A stretch of DNA of 64,000 bases from Bacteroidota bacterium (GCA_013286425.1 JABDFS010000004.1:1-64000); one strand, 5' to 3'; shown: positions 49,632 through 59,591, counted from the stretch's first letter. Program-made: numbers and translations. Notes: generated by a model not told the origin, from the sequence alone.

Positions 49632-50411
49632 ATGGATTTAAACCTGGAGGATAAAGTAATAATTGTAACGGGTGGCGCAAGAGGAATAGGTGAAAGTATA
49701 GTAAGAAAACTTGCGGACGAAAATGCGATTCCATGTATTATTGATATTAATCAACAACTTGCTGATCAGCTTGTAAAAGCCTTGCATCAAAATAATAAGC
49801 GATGTTTTGCGGTTGTAGCAGACCTTACAAAACCTGATAAATGCGAAAACGCCGCTAATAAAATTCTCGCTGAATTCGGAAGCATTGATGGACTGGTAAA
49901 CAACGCAGGTTTAAATGATGGTGTTGGTCTTGAAAACGGCAGCTATGAAAAATTTATTCAGTCGCTGCATATTAATGCTGTGCACTATTTTACTATTACA
50001 CATTTTGCTTTAAGTGCATTAAAAAACAGCAAAGGAAATATTGTAAATATTTGTTCAAAGGTTGCACAAACAGGCCAGGGAAATACATCTGGTTATGCTG
50101 CGGCCAATGGCATAAGGCTTCAACTAATAACTCAATGGGCAAATGAATTGAACGGGTACGGTATTCGTTCCAATGCAATTGTTGTTGCTGAATGCTATAC
50201 ACCACAATATGAATGGTGGATCAATCAGCAGGCTGATCCGCAGGAAAAACTTAATGAGATCAACGCAAAAATCCCCTTAGAAAGAAGAATGACAAAATCA
50301 GATGAAATTGCAGATACCGCCATCTTCTTATTATCGTCAAAATCAAATCCGGTCAGTGGAGAATTTTTCTACGTTGATGGTGGTTATGTGCATTTGGATA
50401 GAAGTATTTGA
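49632..50411 (+). CDS. SDR family oxidoreductase with Lys-to-Asn in the YxxxK motif
   Basis: VTGGARGIGESIV, GLVNNAGLNDG, SGYAAANG, VSGEFFYVDGGYVHLDR. Confidence 0.88.
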   Translation: MDLNLEDKVIIVTGGARGIGESIVRKLADENAIPCIIDINQQLADQLVKALHQNNKRCFAVVADLTKPDKCENAANKILAEFGSIDGLVNNAGLNDGVGLENGSYEKFIQSLHINAVHYFTITHFALSALKNSKGNIVNICSKVAQTGQGNTSGYAAANGIRLQLITQWANELNGYGIRSNAIVVAECYTPQYEWWINQQADPQEKLNEINAKIPLERRMTKSDEIADTAIFLLSSKSNPVSGEFFYVDGGYVHLDRSI

Positions 50412-50574
50412 TAACTTGTTACATCTTTTTGCGTTGCTTAATGTAGTCCTAACCATTGGTACATACATCATCCAAACACTTTCAAACTGTTTTAAAAAGA
50501 GAAGTGATGTGTAGCTGCATCATCAAAATATTACCCATGCTTATGACTTCTATACATGTATTAAAAGCTATCAA

Positions 50575-52482
50575 TTAATATTCATGATGCCCTTCATCAA
50601 GCCTGTCATCCAACACATCTTTTGGTATATTGATTTGCTTACCGATAGGTTTGCCATTACGATAGGCAATTACGTTTAAGTAGGTTGCTCCAACGGGAAA
50701 CACAATTGGTTTGCCATCAAACTTTGCAGAGAAGTTATCAGGATTTGTATTATCAAATGTGTAGTAAATATCAAGACCTTTTACTTCTGTTGTAAGTGTT
50801 ACGCCGAAATCGCTGTTCTTAATGCGTTCCGGTTTAAATACAACATTGTACATGCTTGTTGAATATTTTATATTAGCTGCATCCAGTCTCGGAAATTGTT
50901 TCTCCAACCTTGTTATAAAATCATTCCAGTTCTTGTTTGTTTTTGAGCTCCAGTACACTTCAGCCAATGCCATGCCTCTTGGCCATGTCATATATTCTGC
51001 ATGTCTGAATGTTGGAATAGATTCACTCCATAAATTTCCTTGTCCGCCTAAAATCAATTTCTCGTCAACACTATCAGGAACCGGTTCATAATTATAAGAA
51101 TCTGAAAGACGGCATAAGCCATACGTTGGTGGTTCGCCGATTGGTTCTGCCTGGTATAAATCAATGTAACAATAATCCCATGGTGTCATCACAACTTTGT
51201 GATTCATCTTTGCAGCAGCAATGCCGCCACTCATTCCGCGCCAGCTCATTACCGTTGCGTTTGGTGCAAGTCCGCCTTCTAAAATTTCGTCCCATCCAAT
51301 TAATTTCTTTCCTTTTGATTCAACAATCTCCTCCACTCTTTTCACAAAATAACTTTGCAGTTCATCAACATTTTTCAAATGTTCATCCGCCATTCGCTTT
51401 TGGCATTTCGGGCATGCATCCCAAAAACCTTTGTATGCTTCATCTCCGCCAACGTGTATATATGGATTGGGGAACAGCGCTGCTATTTCTGTAAATATTT
51501 TATCAAGGATACTGAAAGTTGAATCATTACCCACACACAAAACATTGTCGTTTCGTTTATAACCTTTGCCACCAACGCTAACAGAATATTGTAATTGTGT
51601 ACAGCTTAAGTTTGGATAAGAAGTGATAAGCGCAAGGCTGTGTGCAGGCACATCAATTTCAGGAAGGATAGTGATGAAACGATCCTGTGCGTACTTAATA
51701 ATTTCTCTCATATCATCCTGCGTATAAAAGCCACCTTCTGTTGTTGGCTCGCCTGCGAAAGCAGGCATAAAAGTTCCCCAGCGACCAGTGCGTTTAACGC
51801 GCCATGCACCTGTTTGTGTAAGCTGTGGCAAACTCTTTATTTCTATGCGCCAGCCTTCATCATCTGCAAGATGTAAATGCAGTGTATTGAATTTATAGCG
51901 CGCCATTTGATCAATATATGCTTCTACTTCCTGCTTTGTGAAAAAATGGCGGCTAACATCAAGCATTAAACCACGCCATCCAAAACGTGGCACATCTTTT
52001 ATATCAACACAAGGCATTGTCCATTGCATGTTTTGTATTGTTGTTACACTTTCAATTGAAGGCGGAAGCAATTGCAGCACTGTTTGCAAACCATAAAAAA
52101 GCCCGGCCGCTTTGTTTGCTGTGATTATTATGTTTGATTGTGCAACTTTTAAAGTATAACCTTCATCATGCAGTGAGGTATCTAGCTGTTTATTCAATAG
52201 TAAGCGTATTGAATTTCTAGATGACTGATTAGTTGAAAGATGAAAGCCCGTTGAAGTTGCGATCTTATTATTAAACCATTGAATGGTTTGTTGTATCGAT
52301 GCATCAGAAGAAGAACTTGTTATGCTTGTTGCGTTTGTCAGCATGAAATGCCCATCATGCACCTGCATGCTCAACGGCTTTGGAATAATAGCGATTGAAT
52401 CTGCTGCATTTACTTGTAATGCAGATACTAAAAAGAAAACAATAAAACAGATAAGCCTGTGCTTGGAAAGAAAATTTTTCAT
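50575..52482 (-). CDS. GH20 beta-N-acetylhexosaminidase
   Basis: GWRGLMLDVSRHFFTKQEVEAYIDQMARYKFNTLHLHLADDEGWRIEI, PYIHVGGDEAYKGFW. Confidence 0.95.
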   Translation of the reverse strand: MKNFLSKHRLICFIVFFLVSALQVNAADSIAIIPKPLSMQVHDGHFMLTNATSITSSSSDASIQQTIQWFNNKIATSTGFHLSTNQSSRNSIRLLLNKQLDTSLHDEGYTLKVAQSNIIITANKAAGLFYGLQTVLQLLPPSIESVTTIQNMQWTMPCVDIKDVPRFGWRGLMLDVSRHFFTKQEVEAYIDQMARYKFNTLHLHLADDEGWRIEIKSLPQLTQTGAWRVKRTGRWGTFMPAFAGEPTTEGGFYTQDDMREIIKYAQDRFITILPEIDVPAHSLALITSYPNLSCTQLQYSVSVGGKGYKRNDNVLCVGNDSTFSILDKIFTEIAALFPNPYIHVGGDEAYKGFWDACPKCQKRMADEHLKNVDELQSYFVKRVEEIVESKGKKLIGWDEILEGGLAPNATVMSWRGMSGGIAAAKMNHKVVMTPWDYCYIDLYQAEPIGEPPTYGLCRLSDSYNYEPVPDSVDEKLILGGQGNLWSESIPTFRHAEYMTWPRGMALAEVYWSSKTNKNWNDFITRLEKQFPRLDAANIKYSTSMYNVVFKPERIKNSDFGVTLTTEVKGLDIYYTFDNTNPDNFSAKFDGKPIVFPVGATYLNVIAYRNGKPIGKQINIPKDVLDDRLDEGHHEY

Positions 52483-52605
52483 GTAATGGCATTTGGTGTG
52501 AGGATTCTAAGATAAAGATTAGTGATGAGTTTGAAAAGTTTGCAGAGTGAAGTCATAACTAAATCCAAAACCATGCAACCAAACTGGCAATAAAATTATT
52601 CGTAT

Positions 52606-53238
52606 TTATCGCTTTAGCATCCTGTCTTTTACTATTTCCTTCATTACAGCCTCGTGCATGTTTTGGCTGATGATAACTTTTGCACTGCTCATATCAATAA
52701 TGTTGCCTTCAATGCTTTTTATTTTACTGATATTAATGATGGTTGATTTGTGGATCTTTAAAAATAATTTTCCGGGCAATTGTTCTGCAATGCTTTTAAT
52801 GGTGAGATAAACGATCATCTTTTTATCAGCAGTATGTAACACAATATAATTAAGCATAGCTTCTACATAAATCAAATCATCATACAAAACCTTTTCAATT
52901 TTACCATTGCACTTAACGAAGAAATAATTATTTGACTGATCAATTTGAACTGTTGCAGGTTTGTTTTGCAGTTCTATGTATTCTTTTGCTTTAGTTGCTG
53001 ATTTTAAAAATCTTTCGAATGAAAATGGCTTCACCAAATAATCCAACACATTTAATTCAAAACCTTCAACTGCATATTCGCTGTAAGCAGTAGTAAGTAT
53101 TGTTGCCGGAAGTTTTGATGCACTTCGTAAAAAATCAATGCCGCTCATGCGCGGCATATTTATATCGAGGAACATCAAATCAACTTTATTAGCCAAACAG
53201 AAAAATACATCTGCTGTTTTGAAGATAGAAATAAACAA
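52606..53238 (-). pseudogene. LytTR response regulator with truncated receiver domain
   Basis: VDLMFLDINMPRMSGIDFLRS...DYLVKPFSFERFLKS + LytTR domain KCNGKIEKVLYDDLIYVEAMLNYIVLHT. N-terminal acidic-pair segment absent; only ~95 bp separates it from the ABC gene stop. Confidence 0.7.
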
Positions 53239-53275
53239 TGCTGTTTCCGCCTGATAAATTATTTAAGTATTGTCA

Positions 53276-53305
53276 GGATGAATTGATTTAATTATTAATT
53301 CATCC
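53276..53305 (-). terminator. Hairpin downstream of ABC exporter gene
   Basis: GGATGAATT...AATTCATCC inverted repeat. Confidence 0.45.
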
Positions 53306-53332
53306 TTTACATATAAATAGAATGCTGAAATT

Positions 53333-55279
53333 TTACCTGTAACCAGCCGCCTGCAGTTGAAACAATTCTGCATAACGCCCATTCAACGCCAGTAATTCTT
53401 CGTGCGTTCCGATTTCAAGCAACTGGCCTTTATCTAAAACAAGAATACGATTTGCCATACGCACTGTTGAAAAACGATGTGATATTAATACTGCTGTTTT
53501 ACCTTTTGTTAATTCAGCGAAACGTTGAAATACTTCATACTCGGCACGCGCGTCCAATGCACTTGTTGGCTCATCAAGAATTAGTAGCTGTGCATCCTTC
53601 ATGTAGGCTCTTGCCAACGCAACTTTTTGCCATTCGCCCCCACTTAATTCAACGCCATTATTAAATCTTCTGCCCAAAGCCTGGTCGTATTGATTGGGTA
53701 ATTTTTGTGCAAGTAAACTGGCCAGACTTTTTTCTGCGGATTGTTTAATTAATTCACGGTTATTCAATTCATCAATATTACCTACTGCAATGTTTTGCGC
53801 AAAACTCATTTGATAACGCAAATAGTCCTGGAAGATGATACCGATGTTACGGCGCAGTTCAAACAAATCATACTCACGCAGATCAATCCCATCTAATAAA
53901 ATTCTTCCTTCTGTTGGTTCATATAAACGCGCTAACAATTTCACCAATGTTGTTTTGCCTGCACCGTTTTCGCCTACGAGTGCCAACTTTTCACCGGCCT
54001 TTAGTGTAAAACTTAAGTGACGATTTGCCCAGTTATCACTATTATGATATTTAAAACCAACGTCTTCAAAAACAAAACCTTGCTGAACAGGTTTTGGAAA
54101 AGGCAAAGGATATTTTGGTGTGATGATGTTAGGCTGTATCTCGAAAAAATCAAAGAAATCTTTTAAGTAAATAGCGCCTTGCGAAACAGAAGTAAAGCGA
54201 GATAAAATTCCCTCCAGCAAACTTCTCAGCTGCCTGAATGAACCTGCTAAAAATGTAAGCGTACCGATCGTTATTGCACCACCGATCGCCTGGATAATGA
54301 TAGTTACGTAAGCTGCATAATAACCGGCGCTTCCGATCAAAGCAAACAGCGTTCCCCATGATGCGCGTTTAATGGAAAGCTTTTTATTGTCTTCATAAAA
54401 CTTATTGCTGAGCATTTTAAATCGATCGATAATAAATCCTGAAAGATTAAACAGCTTTACTTCTTTCGCTGTTTCATCGCTGGCGCCGATGTATCGCAGA
54501 TAATCCAGTTCACGGCGCTCCGGTGTTTGTCCGCGTGTTAATGCATACGTTCTGTCGTTGAAATATGATTCGCCCAAAAAAGCAGGTACAATTGCGATCA
54601 ATAATAATAAAATCAACCAGGGATTAAATGCCATCAGACCTGCCGCCAGAAATCCCATCGTTATTAAATCCTGCACCTGTGCAAATACCTGTGATAACAA
54701 AACTGTGCGGCCAATAGTTTGTTGTCTTGCGCGTTCCAGTTTATCATAAAATTCAGAGTCTTCAAACTGGTCAAGATCAAGCGTGGCAGCATGTTCCATA
54801 ATTCTTACCGAAGTATAGTTGCTGAACAGATCACCCAACAAACTATCTACCAGCAATGTTGCCCTGCCCAATGCATCAGATAAAACAGCCAGCGCAAATT
54901 CTGCTGCCACCAATTGCCATAAAAAAGTATGATCTGCTGCACGTGTTTTGCTGATGGAAACAACAGCATCAATAATTAATTTACCAACATACAAAATGGA
55001 AACCGGCAATGCTGAACGTATAAGCCGGAGCAATGCATCTAAAATAGTGTAGCCTTTATGCGTTTGCCAAACAAGCTTAAAAAATTTTGGAAGGTTACCA
55101 AGCGCATCAAACTTTTCTTTGAATGTAGGTTTATCAATTGTGTTGAATAATGCCCGTCGCGTTTCACCAGCCATGCCATTGCTTTTGCTCATAGCACACG
55201 AAGGTAGCCCGATAAATAAAATGCCTTTAATGTGCTTATTCATATAAGATGAATAAAGCAGGCAGACTTTTTCATGCAC
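53333..55279 (-). CDS. ABC exporter, fused transmembrane and ATPase domains; start likely downstream of the listed one
   Basis: Walker A LVGENGAGKTTLVKLLARLYEPTEG, LSGGEWQKVALARA, LLILDEPTSALD. Confidence 0.93.
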   Translation of the reverse strand: MHEKVCLLYSSYMNKHIKGILFIGLPSCAMSKSNGMAGETRRALFNTIDKPTFKEKFDALGNLPKFFKLVWQTHKGYTILDALLRLIRSALPVSILYVGKLIIDAVVSISKTRAADHTFLWQLVAAEFALAVLSDALGRATLLVDSLLGDLFSNYTSVRIMEHAATLDLDQFEDSEFYDKLERARQQTIGRTVLLSQVFAQVQDLITMGFLAAGLMAFNPWLILLLLIAIVPAFLGESYFNDRTYALTRGQTPERRELDYLRYIGASDETAKEVKLFNLSGFIIDRFKMLSNKFYEDNKKLSIKRASWGTLFALIGSAGYYAAYVTIIIQAIGGAITIGTLTFLAGSFRQLRSLLEGILSRFTSVSQGAIYLKDFFDFFEIQPNIITPKYPLPFPKPVQQGFVFEDVGFKYHNSDNWANRHLSFTLKAGEKLALVGENGAGKTTLVKLLARLYEPTEGRILLDGIDLREYDLFELRRNIGIIFQDYLRYQMSFAQNIAVGNIDELNNRELIKQSAEKSLASLLAQKLPNQYDQALGRRFNNGVELSGGEWQKVALARAYMKDAQLLILDEPTSALDARAEYEVFQRFAELTKGKTAVLISHRFSTVRMANRILVLDKGQLLEIGTHEELLALNGRYAELFQLQAAGYR

Positions 55280-55385
55280 AGCATGGCTGCATAATTATAA
55301 TCGTTCCTGGTAGTCGTAATAATGTATCGGTACCGCTTAGCAGACTGTTAAACGCCTTTGGCAGGGATTTGACAGCCTGTAACAT

Positions 55386-55451
55386 CTCTATAAGGTCTCT
55401 GTAAGGTCTCTATAAAGTCTCTATAAGGTCTCTATAAGGTCTCTATAAGGT
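55386..55451. repeat. 6 x 11-bp tandem repeat (CTCTATAAGGT)
   Basis: ctctataaggt|ctctgtaaggt|ctctataaagt|ctctataaggt|ctctataaggt|ctctataaggt. Confidence 0.95.
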
Positions 55452-55626
55452 CAGTGGAATTCAGGCAGCCTGTATATTTTAAAAGCGATAATAATGTATG
55501 ATTAAAAGTACTAAAAAAATTACAATTGCAGATACCTGGTACTGGTTTCCGGCAATTATAATGATCTTTTAAACAAAGCAAAATAGGTCTTATAAACAAA
55601 GTATATTTTATATATGCTTATGAAAT

Positions 55627-56676
55627 TTGCCCATTAAATCAATAAAACGATTAATGATAGAAACGAAAATTAAAACAATGCAACAACCGATTCATTCAGG
55701 CTTCAATGCGTATACGACTGCGGAAGAAGTAATTAAAGGCATTGATTTAACAGGTAAAATTGTTATTGTAACAGGTGGTTATTCGGGGCTTGGAAAAGAA
55801 ACGGTGCGTGTTATTCGCAATGCAGGTGCAACAGTAATTGTTCCAACAAGAGATATTAATAAAGCGACAGAAACTTTAAAAGACATTAACGGCATTGAAA
55901 TAGAATACATGGACCTGTTGAATCCAACATCTATCGATGCATTTGCCGAAAAATTTTTAGCAAGTAACCGGCCTTTGCATTTGTTGATTAACAGTGCAGG
56001 CATCATGGCTAATCCTTTTACAAAAGACACACGTGGCTTTGAAAGCCAGTTTGCAACCAATCACCTAGGCCATTTTCAATTAACGGCAAAATTATTTCCT
56101 GCACTTGAAAAAGCGAAAGGGGCAAGAGTTGTGGCGCTTACTTCATGGGGCCATCACTTCTCACCAATCATATTTGGTGACATTAATTTTGAACATCGCG
56201 ATTATAACAAATGGAAAGCATACGGGCAATCTAAAACTGCCAACAGTTTATTTGCGGTTGAACTGGATAAACGTGCAAAAAGTAAAAATGTTCGTGCTTA
56301 TGCAGTACATCCGGGTGGTATTCTTGATACCAATTTGAACAAATATCTTGCAAAGGAAGAATTACAATCTGCGGGTGTTGTTGATGATGAAGGCAACATC
56401 ATTCACGATCCTTCAAGAAATCGCAAAAATATACAGCAGGGTGCGGCTACTACAGTTTGGTGTGCAGTTAGCCCGCAATTAAAAAACATTGGTGGCGTGT
56501 ATTGCGAGAATTGCGATATAGCAATTGTGTCTGATGGTGAAGGTGCGCATTCCATTACGGATAAAAGCATTCATGATAAAGTATTAGCCTATGCAGTTGA
56601 TGAAGATGAAGCTACCCGTTTATGGAATGTTACTGAAGAGATGACCGGCGTGAAGTTCCCTATAAGTGAGAAGTGA
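55627..56676 (+). CDS. SDR family NAD(P)-dependent oxidoreductase (retinol-dehydrogenase-like)
   Basis: GKIVIVTGGYSGLGKETVRVI, LLINSAGIMANPFTKDTRGFESQFATNHLGHF, YGQSKTAN. Confidence 0.92.
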   Translation: MPIKSIKRLMIETKIKTMQQPIHSGFNAYTTAEEVIKGIDLTGKIVIVTGGYSGLGKETVRVIRNAGATVIVPTRDINKATETLKDINGIEIEYMDLLNPTSIDAFAEKFLASNRPLHLLINSAGIMANPFTKDTRGFESQFATNHLGHFQLTAKLFPALEKAKGARVVALTSWGHHFSPIIFGDINFEHRDYNKWKAYGQSKTANSLFAVELDKRAKSKNVRAYAVHPGGILDTNLNKYLAKEELQSAGVVDDEGNIIHDPSRNRKNIQQGAATTVWCAVSPQLKNIGGVYCENCDIAIVSDGEGAHSITDKSIHDKVLAYAVDEDEATRLWNVTEEMTGVKFPISEK

Positions 56677-56762
56677 AAAGCGGGAAGTGAAAGGCCTCGA
56701 TGTTGCTTTGATGAATAGTGATATGAATGTAAGTACCTGCCTGGCAGCAGGCAGACAAATGA

Positions 56763-57914
56763 GTGACACAAGAGACAATGCCACCAGTACAAAAGCTGGC
56801 CAACAAAAAAATTAAAAACATTATGTCATTACAATCTTATAAAATTTTAGGAAGATCCGGACTCAGAGTCAGCCCTTTATGTTTGGGCTCAATGACCTTT
56901 GGTGAAGATTGGGGCTGGGGCGCCAGCGTTGATGAATCAACAAAAATGATCAACACCTACGTTGAGCGGGGTGGCAATTTTATTGATACGGCAAATATTT
57001 ATACCAACAATCATTCAGAAAAAATTATTGGTGATGTTATTGGCAGGAATTCATCATTAAGAACACAATTGGTAATTGCAACAAAGTTTGCGAACAATGC
57101 ATTTCCGGGCAATCCAAACACAGGTGGTACAGGAAATAAATCCTTACTGGCAAACCTTGAGCATTCATTAAGAAGATTGCAAACTGACCATATTGATCTG
57201 TACTGGATTCATTCATGGGATTTTTTAACGCCTGTTGAAGAAACCATGCGTTCATTAGATAATGCTGTGAAGAGTGGAAAAGTCCGTTATATCGGTGTCA
57301 GCGATGCGCCTGCATGGAAAGTAGCACAGGCCCAGACCATGGCCTGGCTTAAAGACTGGACGCCATTTATTGGTTTGCAAATTGAATATTCGTTATTACA
57401 AAGAACAGTGGAAGATGAATTAGTGCCTATGGCGTTGGAATCAGGTTTAGGCATTACACCCTGGGGGCCGTTAAAAGGCGGGTTGTTATCGGGAAAATAT
57501 AACCGCGCAAATAACGGTAAAGTAAGTGGTACAAGAATAGCAGCAAGAGGCGGAGATTTTTCATTAACAGGAAAGCAATTAAGCATTATTGATGAACTGG
57601 AGCGTATAGCACAATTGCATAACACAACACCGGCAGCCATTGCTTTATCATGGGTGAATAATAAGCCCGGTGTAACATCAACCATTATTGGTGTAAGAAG
57701 TGTAAAGCAACTGGAAGATAATATTGCTGCGGTTAAGGTGCATTTAACTACTGATGAAATGGCATTACTGGATAAGCTATCAACGCCGCCATTAAGTTTT
57801 TTAAATGAGTACAAAGATTTAATTCCAACGATGCAACATGGTGGTATCGAGATCAATGGATTTAAACCGGAAGCAGCACCGCAGCTTGCAAATATGCACC
57901 CGGGTAAATATTGA
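56763..57914 (+). CDS. Aldo/keto reductase
   Basis: YKILGRSGLRVSPLCLGSMTFGEDWGWG, GGNFIDTANIYTNNHSEKIIGDVI, GVRSVKQLEDNIAAV. Confidence 0.93.
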   Translation: MTQETMPPVQKLANKKIKNIMSLQSYKILGRSGLRVSPLCLGSMTFGEDWGWGASVDESTKMINTYVERGGNFIDTANIYTNNHSEKIIGDVIGRNSSLRTQLVIATKFANNAFPGNPNTGGTGNKSLLANLEHSLRRLQTDHIDLYWIHSWDFLTPVEETMRSLDNAVKSGKVRYIGVSDAPAWKVAQAQTMAWLKDWTPFIGLQIEYSLLQRTVEDELVPMALESGLGITPWGPLKGGLLSGKYNRANNGKVSGTRIAARGGDFSLTGKQLSIIDELERIAQLHNTTPAAIALSWVNNKPGVTSTIIGVRSVKQLEDNIAAVKVHLTTDEMALLDKLSTPPLSFLNEYKDLIPTMQHGGIEINGFKPEAAPQLANMHPGKY

Positions 57915-57934
57915 TTAAGCTTTAATTTTGACGC

Positions 57935-58753
57935 ATGATATCGCATACATCACAGCCTGTTGCGAAAGCCAGTATTTTTCTTACCTGCACAGAAGAAAAA
58001 TATTACAGCAATGAGTTGGTTGTTGATAAGAATACATTGATAAGAATGATATCAGGCGAAATGAAAATCATCCTGCCTGATATTACTTATGTTTTGGGTG
58101 CCGGTGATACCATTTTCTTTCCACGCAATGAGCTGGCCAAAGTGATGAAGTCATCCAAAGATGGAAGGCCCTATAAATCTGTTGCAATCTATTTTACAAC
58201 AGAAGCTGTACAACAATATTTTTTAAAGCATGATGCCAGGCCAAAGCATCATCAAAATAAAGCATCTATAAAAGTGTTGAATGAACACCCGTTGCTGGAA
58301 AGCTTATTCAATTCTTTGCTGCCTTATTTCAATTTAAAAAATGATTTGCCTTTGAGCATTGCGGATGGCAAAGTAGATGAAGCAATAACTATTCTTAAAA
58401 CTATTGATGAAGAGCTGTTTAACACGATCGGCAATTTTGAAGAACCGGGAAAAATGAATTTAGCTGAGTTCATGGAGAAGAATTTTATGTTTAATATGCC
58501 AATGGAAAAGTTTGGCTATTTAACCGGCAGAAGCTTAACAACTTTTAAGCGTGATTTTAAGAAAGCATTTAATACCACGCCTCAAAAATGGTTAACACAA
58601 AAACGTTTGGCACTGGCGTATCATCAAATAAACGATCTTAATAAAAAACCTGTTGATGTATATTATGAAGCAGGTTTTGAAAACTTATCCCACTTCTCTT
58701 TTGCATTTAAGAAACAGTTTGGATACAGTCCAAGCTTATTGCCTTTAAATTGA
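57935..58753 (+). CDS. AraC-family transcriptional regulator
   Basis: C-terminal GRSLTTFKRDFKKAFNTTPQKWLTQKRLALAYHQI...VYYEAGFENLSHFSFAFKKQFGYSPS. Confidence 0.92.
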   Translation: MISHTSQPVAKASIFLTCTEEKYYSNELVVDKNTLIRMISGEMKIILPDITYVLGAGDTIFFPRNELAKVMKSSKDGRPYKSVAIYFTTEAVQQYFLKHDARPKHHQNKASIKVLNEHPLLESLFNSLLPYFNLKNDLPLSIADGKVDEAITILKTIDEELFNTIGNFEEPGKMNLAEFMEKNFMFNMPMEKFGYLTGRSLTTFKRDFKKAFNTTPQKWLTQKRLALAYHQINDLNKKPVDVYYEAGFENLSHFSFAFKKQFGYSPSLLPLN

Positions 58754-58779
58754 TTTTTATAAAAATGATTAAGGTAATG

Positions 58780-59092
58780 TTACCATCCATATTTCACAGA
58801 GATAAGGTTTTGTTCTTTCCCGTTAGTTTATACTTTATCAAAGCCTGTCCAGCCATTACCATTACGTGCGCTTATTTATAATTCGTTGCAGCAGCAAAAA
58901 CTCCCCGCCTATATATAAAAAAGGGTTACGCCATTGTTTCGCGGGAATTGACATTGCTCTACCATCAACAAAAGAAAAAAATATTACACTGTGTGCATAG
59001 GTTTTCGTATCCTGCAAGGCACAATCAGCCGGGCAGAAAGCATAGCGACCTATACTTACGGCAGCATGAATAATGCTGATAAATAAAGCCAT
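58780..59092 (-). pseudogene. Degenerate paralogue of the protein at 59678-60118
   Basis: TYAHSVIFFSFVDGRAMSIPA versus QPYSVILISTVDGKAITIPA; DNA similarity continues (tttatcaaagcctgtccagccattacc vs ttcatcaaagcttgtccaaccattatc) but the frame is broken. Confidence 0.65.
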
Positions 59093-59190
59093 TTTAAGAT
59101 GCTTATCAATATAAAGGATAAACCACGTTAAACTTTTTCAACTACAACATAGCGGCATAATTATGGTTTTATATTTTTAAAATAAAAGAT

Positions 59191-59571
59191 ATGGATACAA
59201 TCATTCAGCATCTCGGTTTTGAAACAAGTGAAACACTTGATCAATTTATTCGTGAGAAAGTAAATACATTAAAAAGTGATAAGATCGTTCGTGCCAATGT
59301 GGCCCTGTATTTAGCATCGGAAGGTAACCCTGAAAACCAGGTTTGCGAAATAAGGCTTGAAGTTCCGGGCAATGACCTGTTTGTTAAAAAAGGCGCTGTA
59401 CATTTTGAAACAGCTGTTACAGAATGTGTGGATATTTTGCAAAACAAATTGAAGAAGCAACATGATAAGAATATTGATCACCGTCATGCAAATGAAGATA
59501 TGATCCAGGACGAATTAATTGCAGGCGAAGATGATGAAGAAGAAACAGAGCTGGAAGATGTGGTAAAATAA
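59191..59571 (+). CDS. HPF/RaiA-like ribosome-associated protein
   Basis: HLGFETSETLDQFIREKVNTLKS...CEIRLEVPGNDLFVKKGAVHFETAVTECVDILQNKLKKQHDK. Confidence 0.8.
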   Translation: MDTIIQHLGFETSETLDQFIREKVNTLKSDKIVRANVALYLASEGNPENQVCEIRLEVPGNDLFVKKGAVHFETAVTECVDILQNKLKKQHDKNIDHRHANEDMIQDELIAGEDDEEETELEDVVK

Positions 59572-59591
59572 TTGAGAGGATTGAGCTTTGC

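Noticed and set aside
50575-52482. GH20 hexosaminidase as part of the D-arabinan locus
   Set aside because: It is on the opposite strand, convergent, with no LacI operator nearby; association is only positional.
55640-55660. aaaacgattaatgat as an eighth LacI operator
   Set aside because: Only a partial match, lacks the GCTTAA left arm, and sits by an unrelated SDR.
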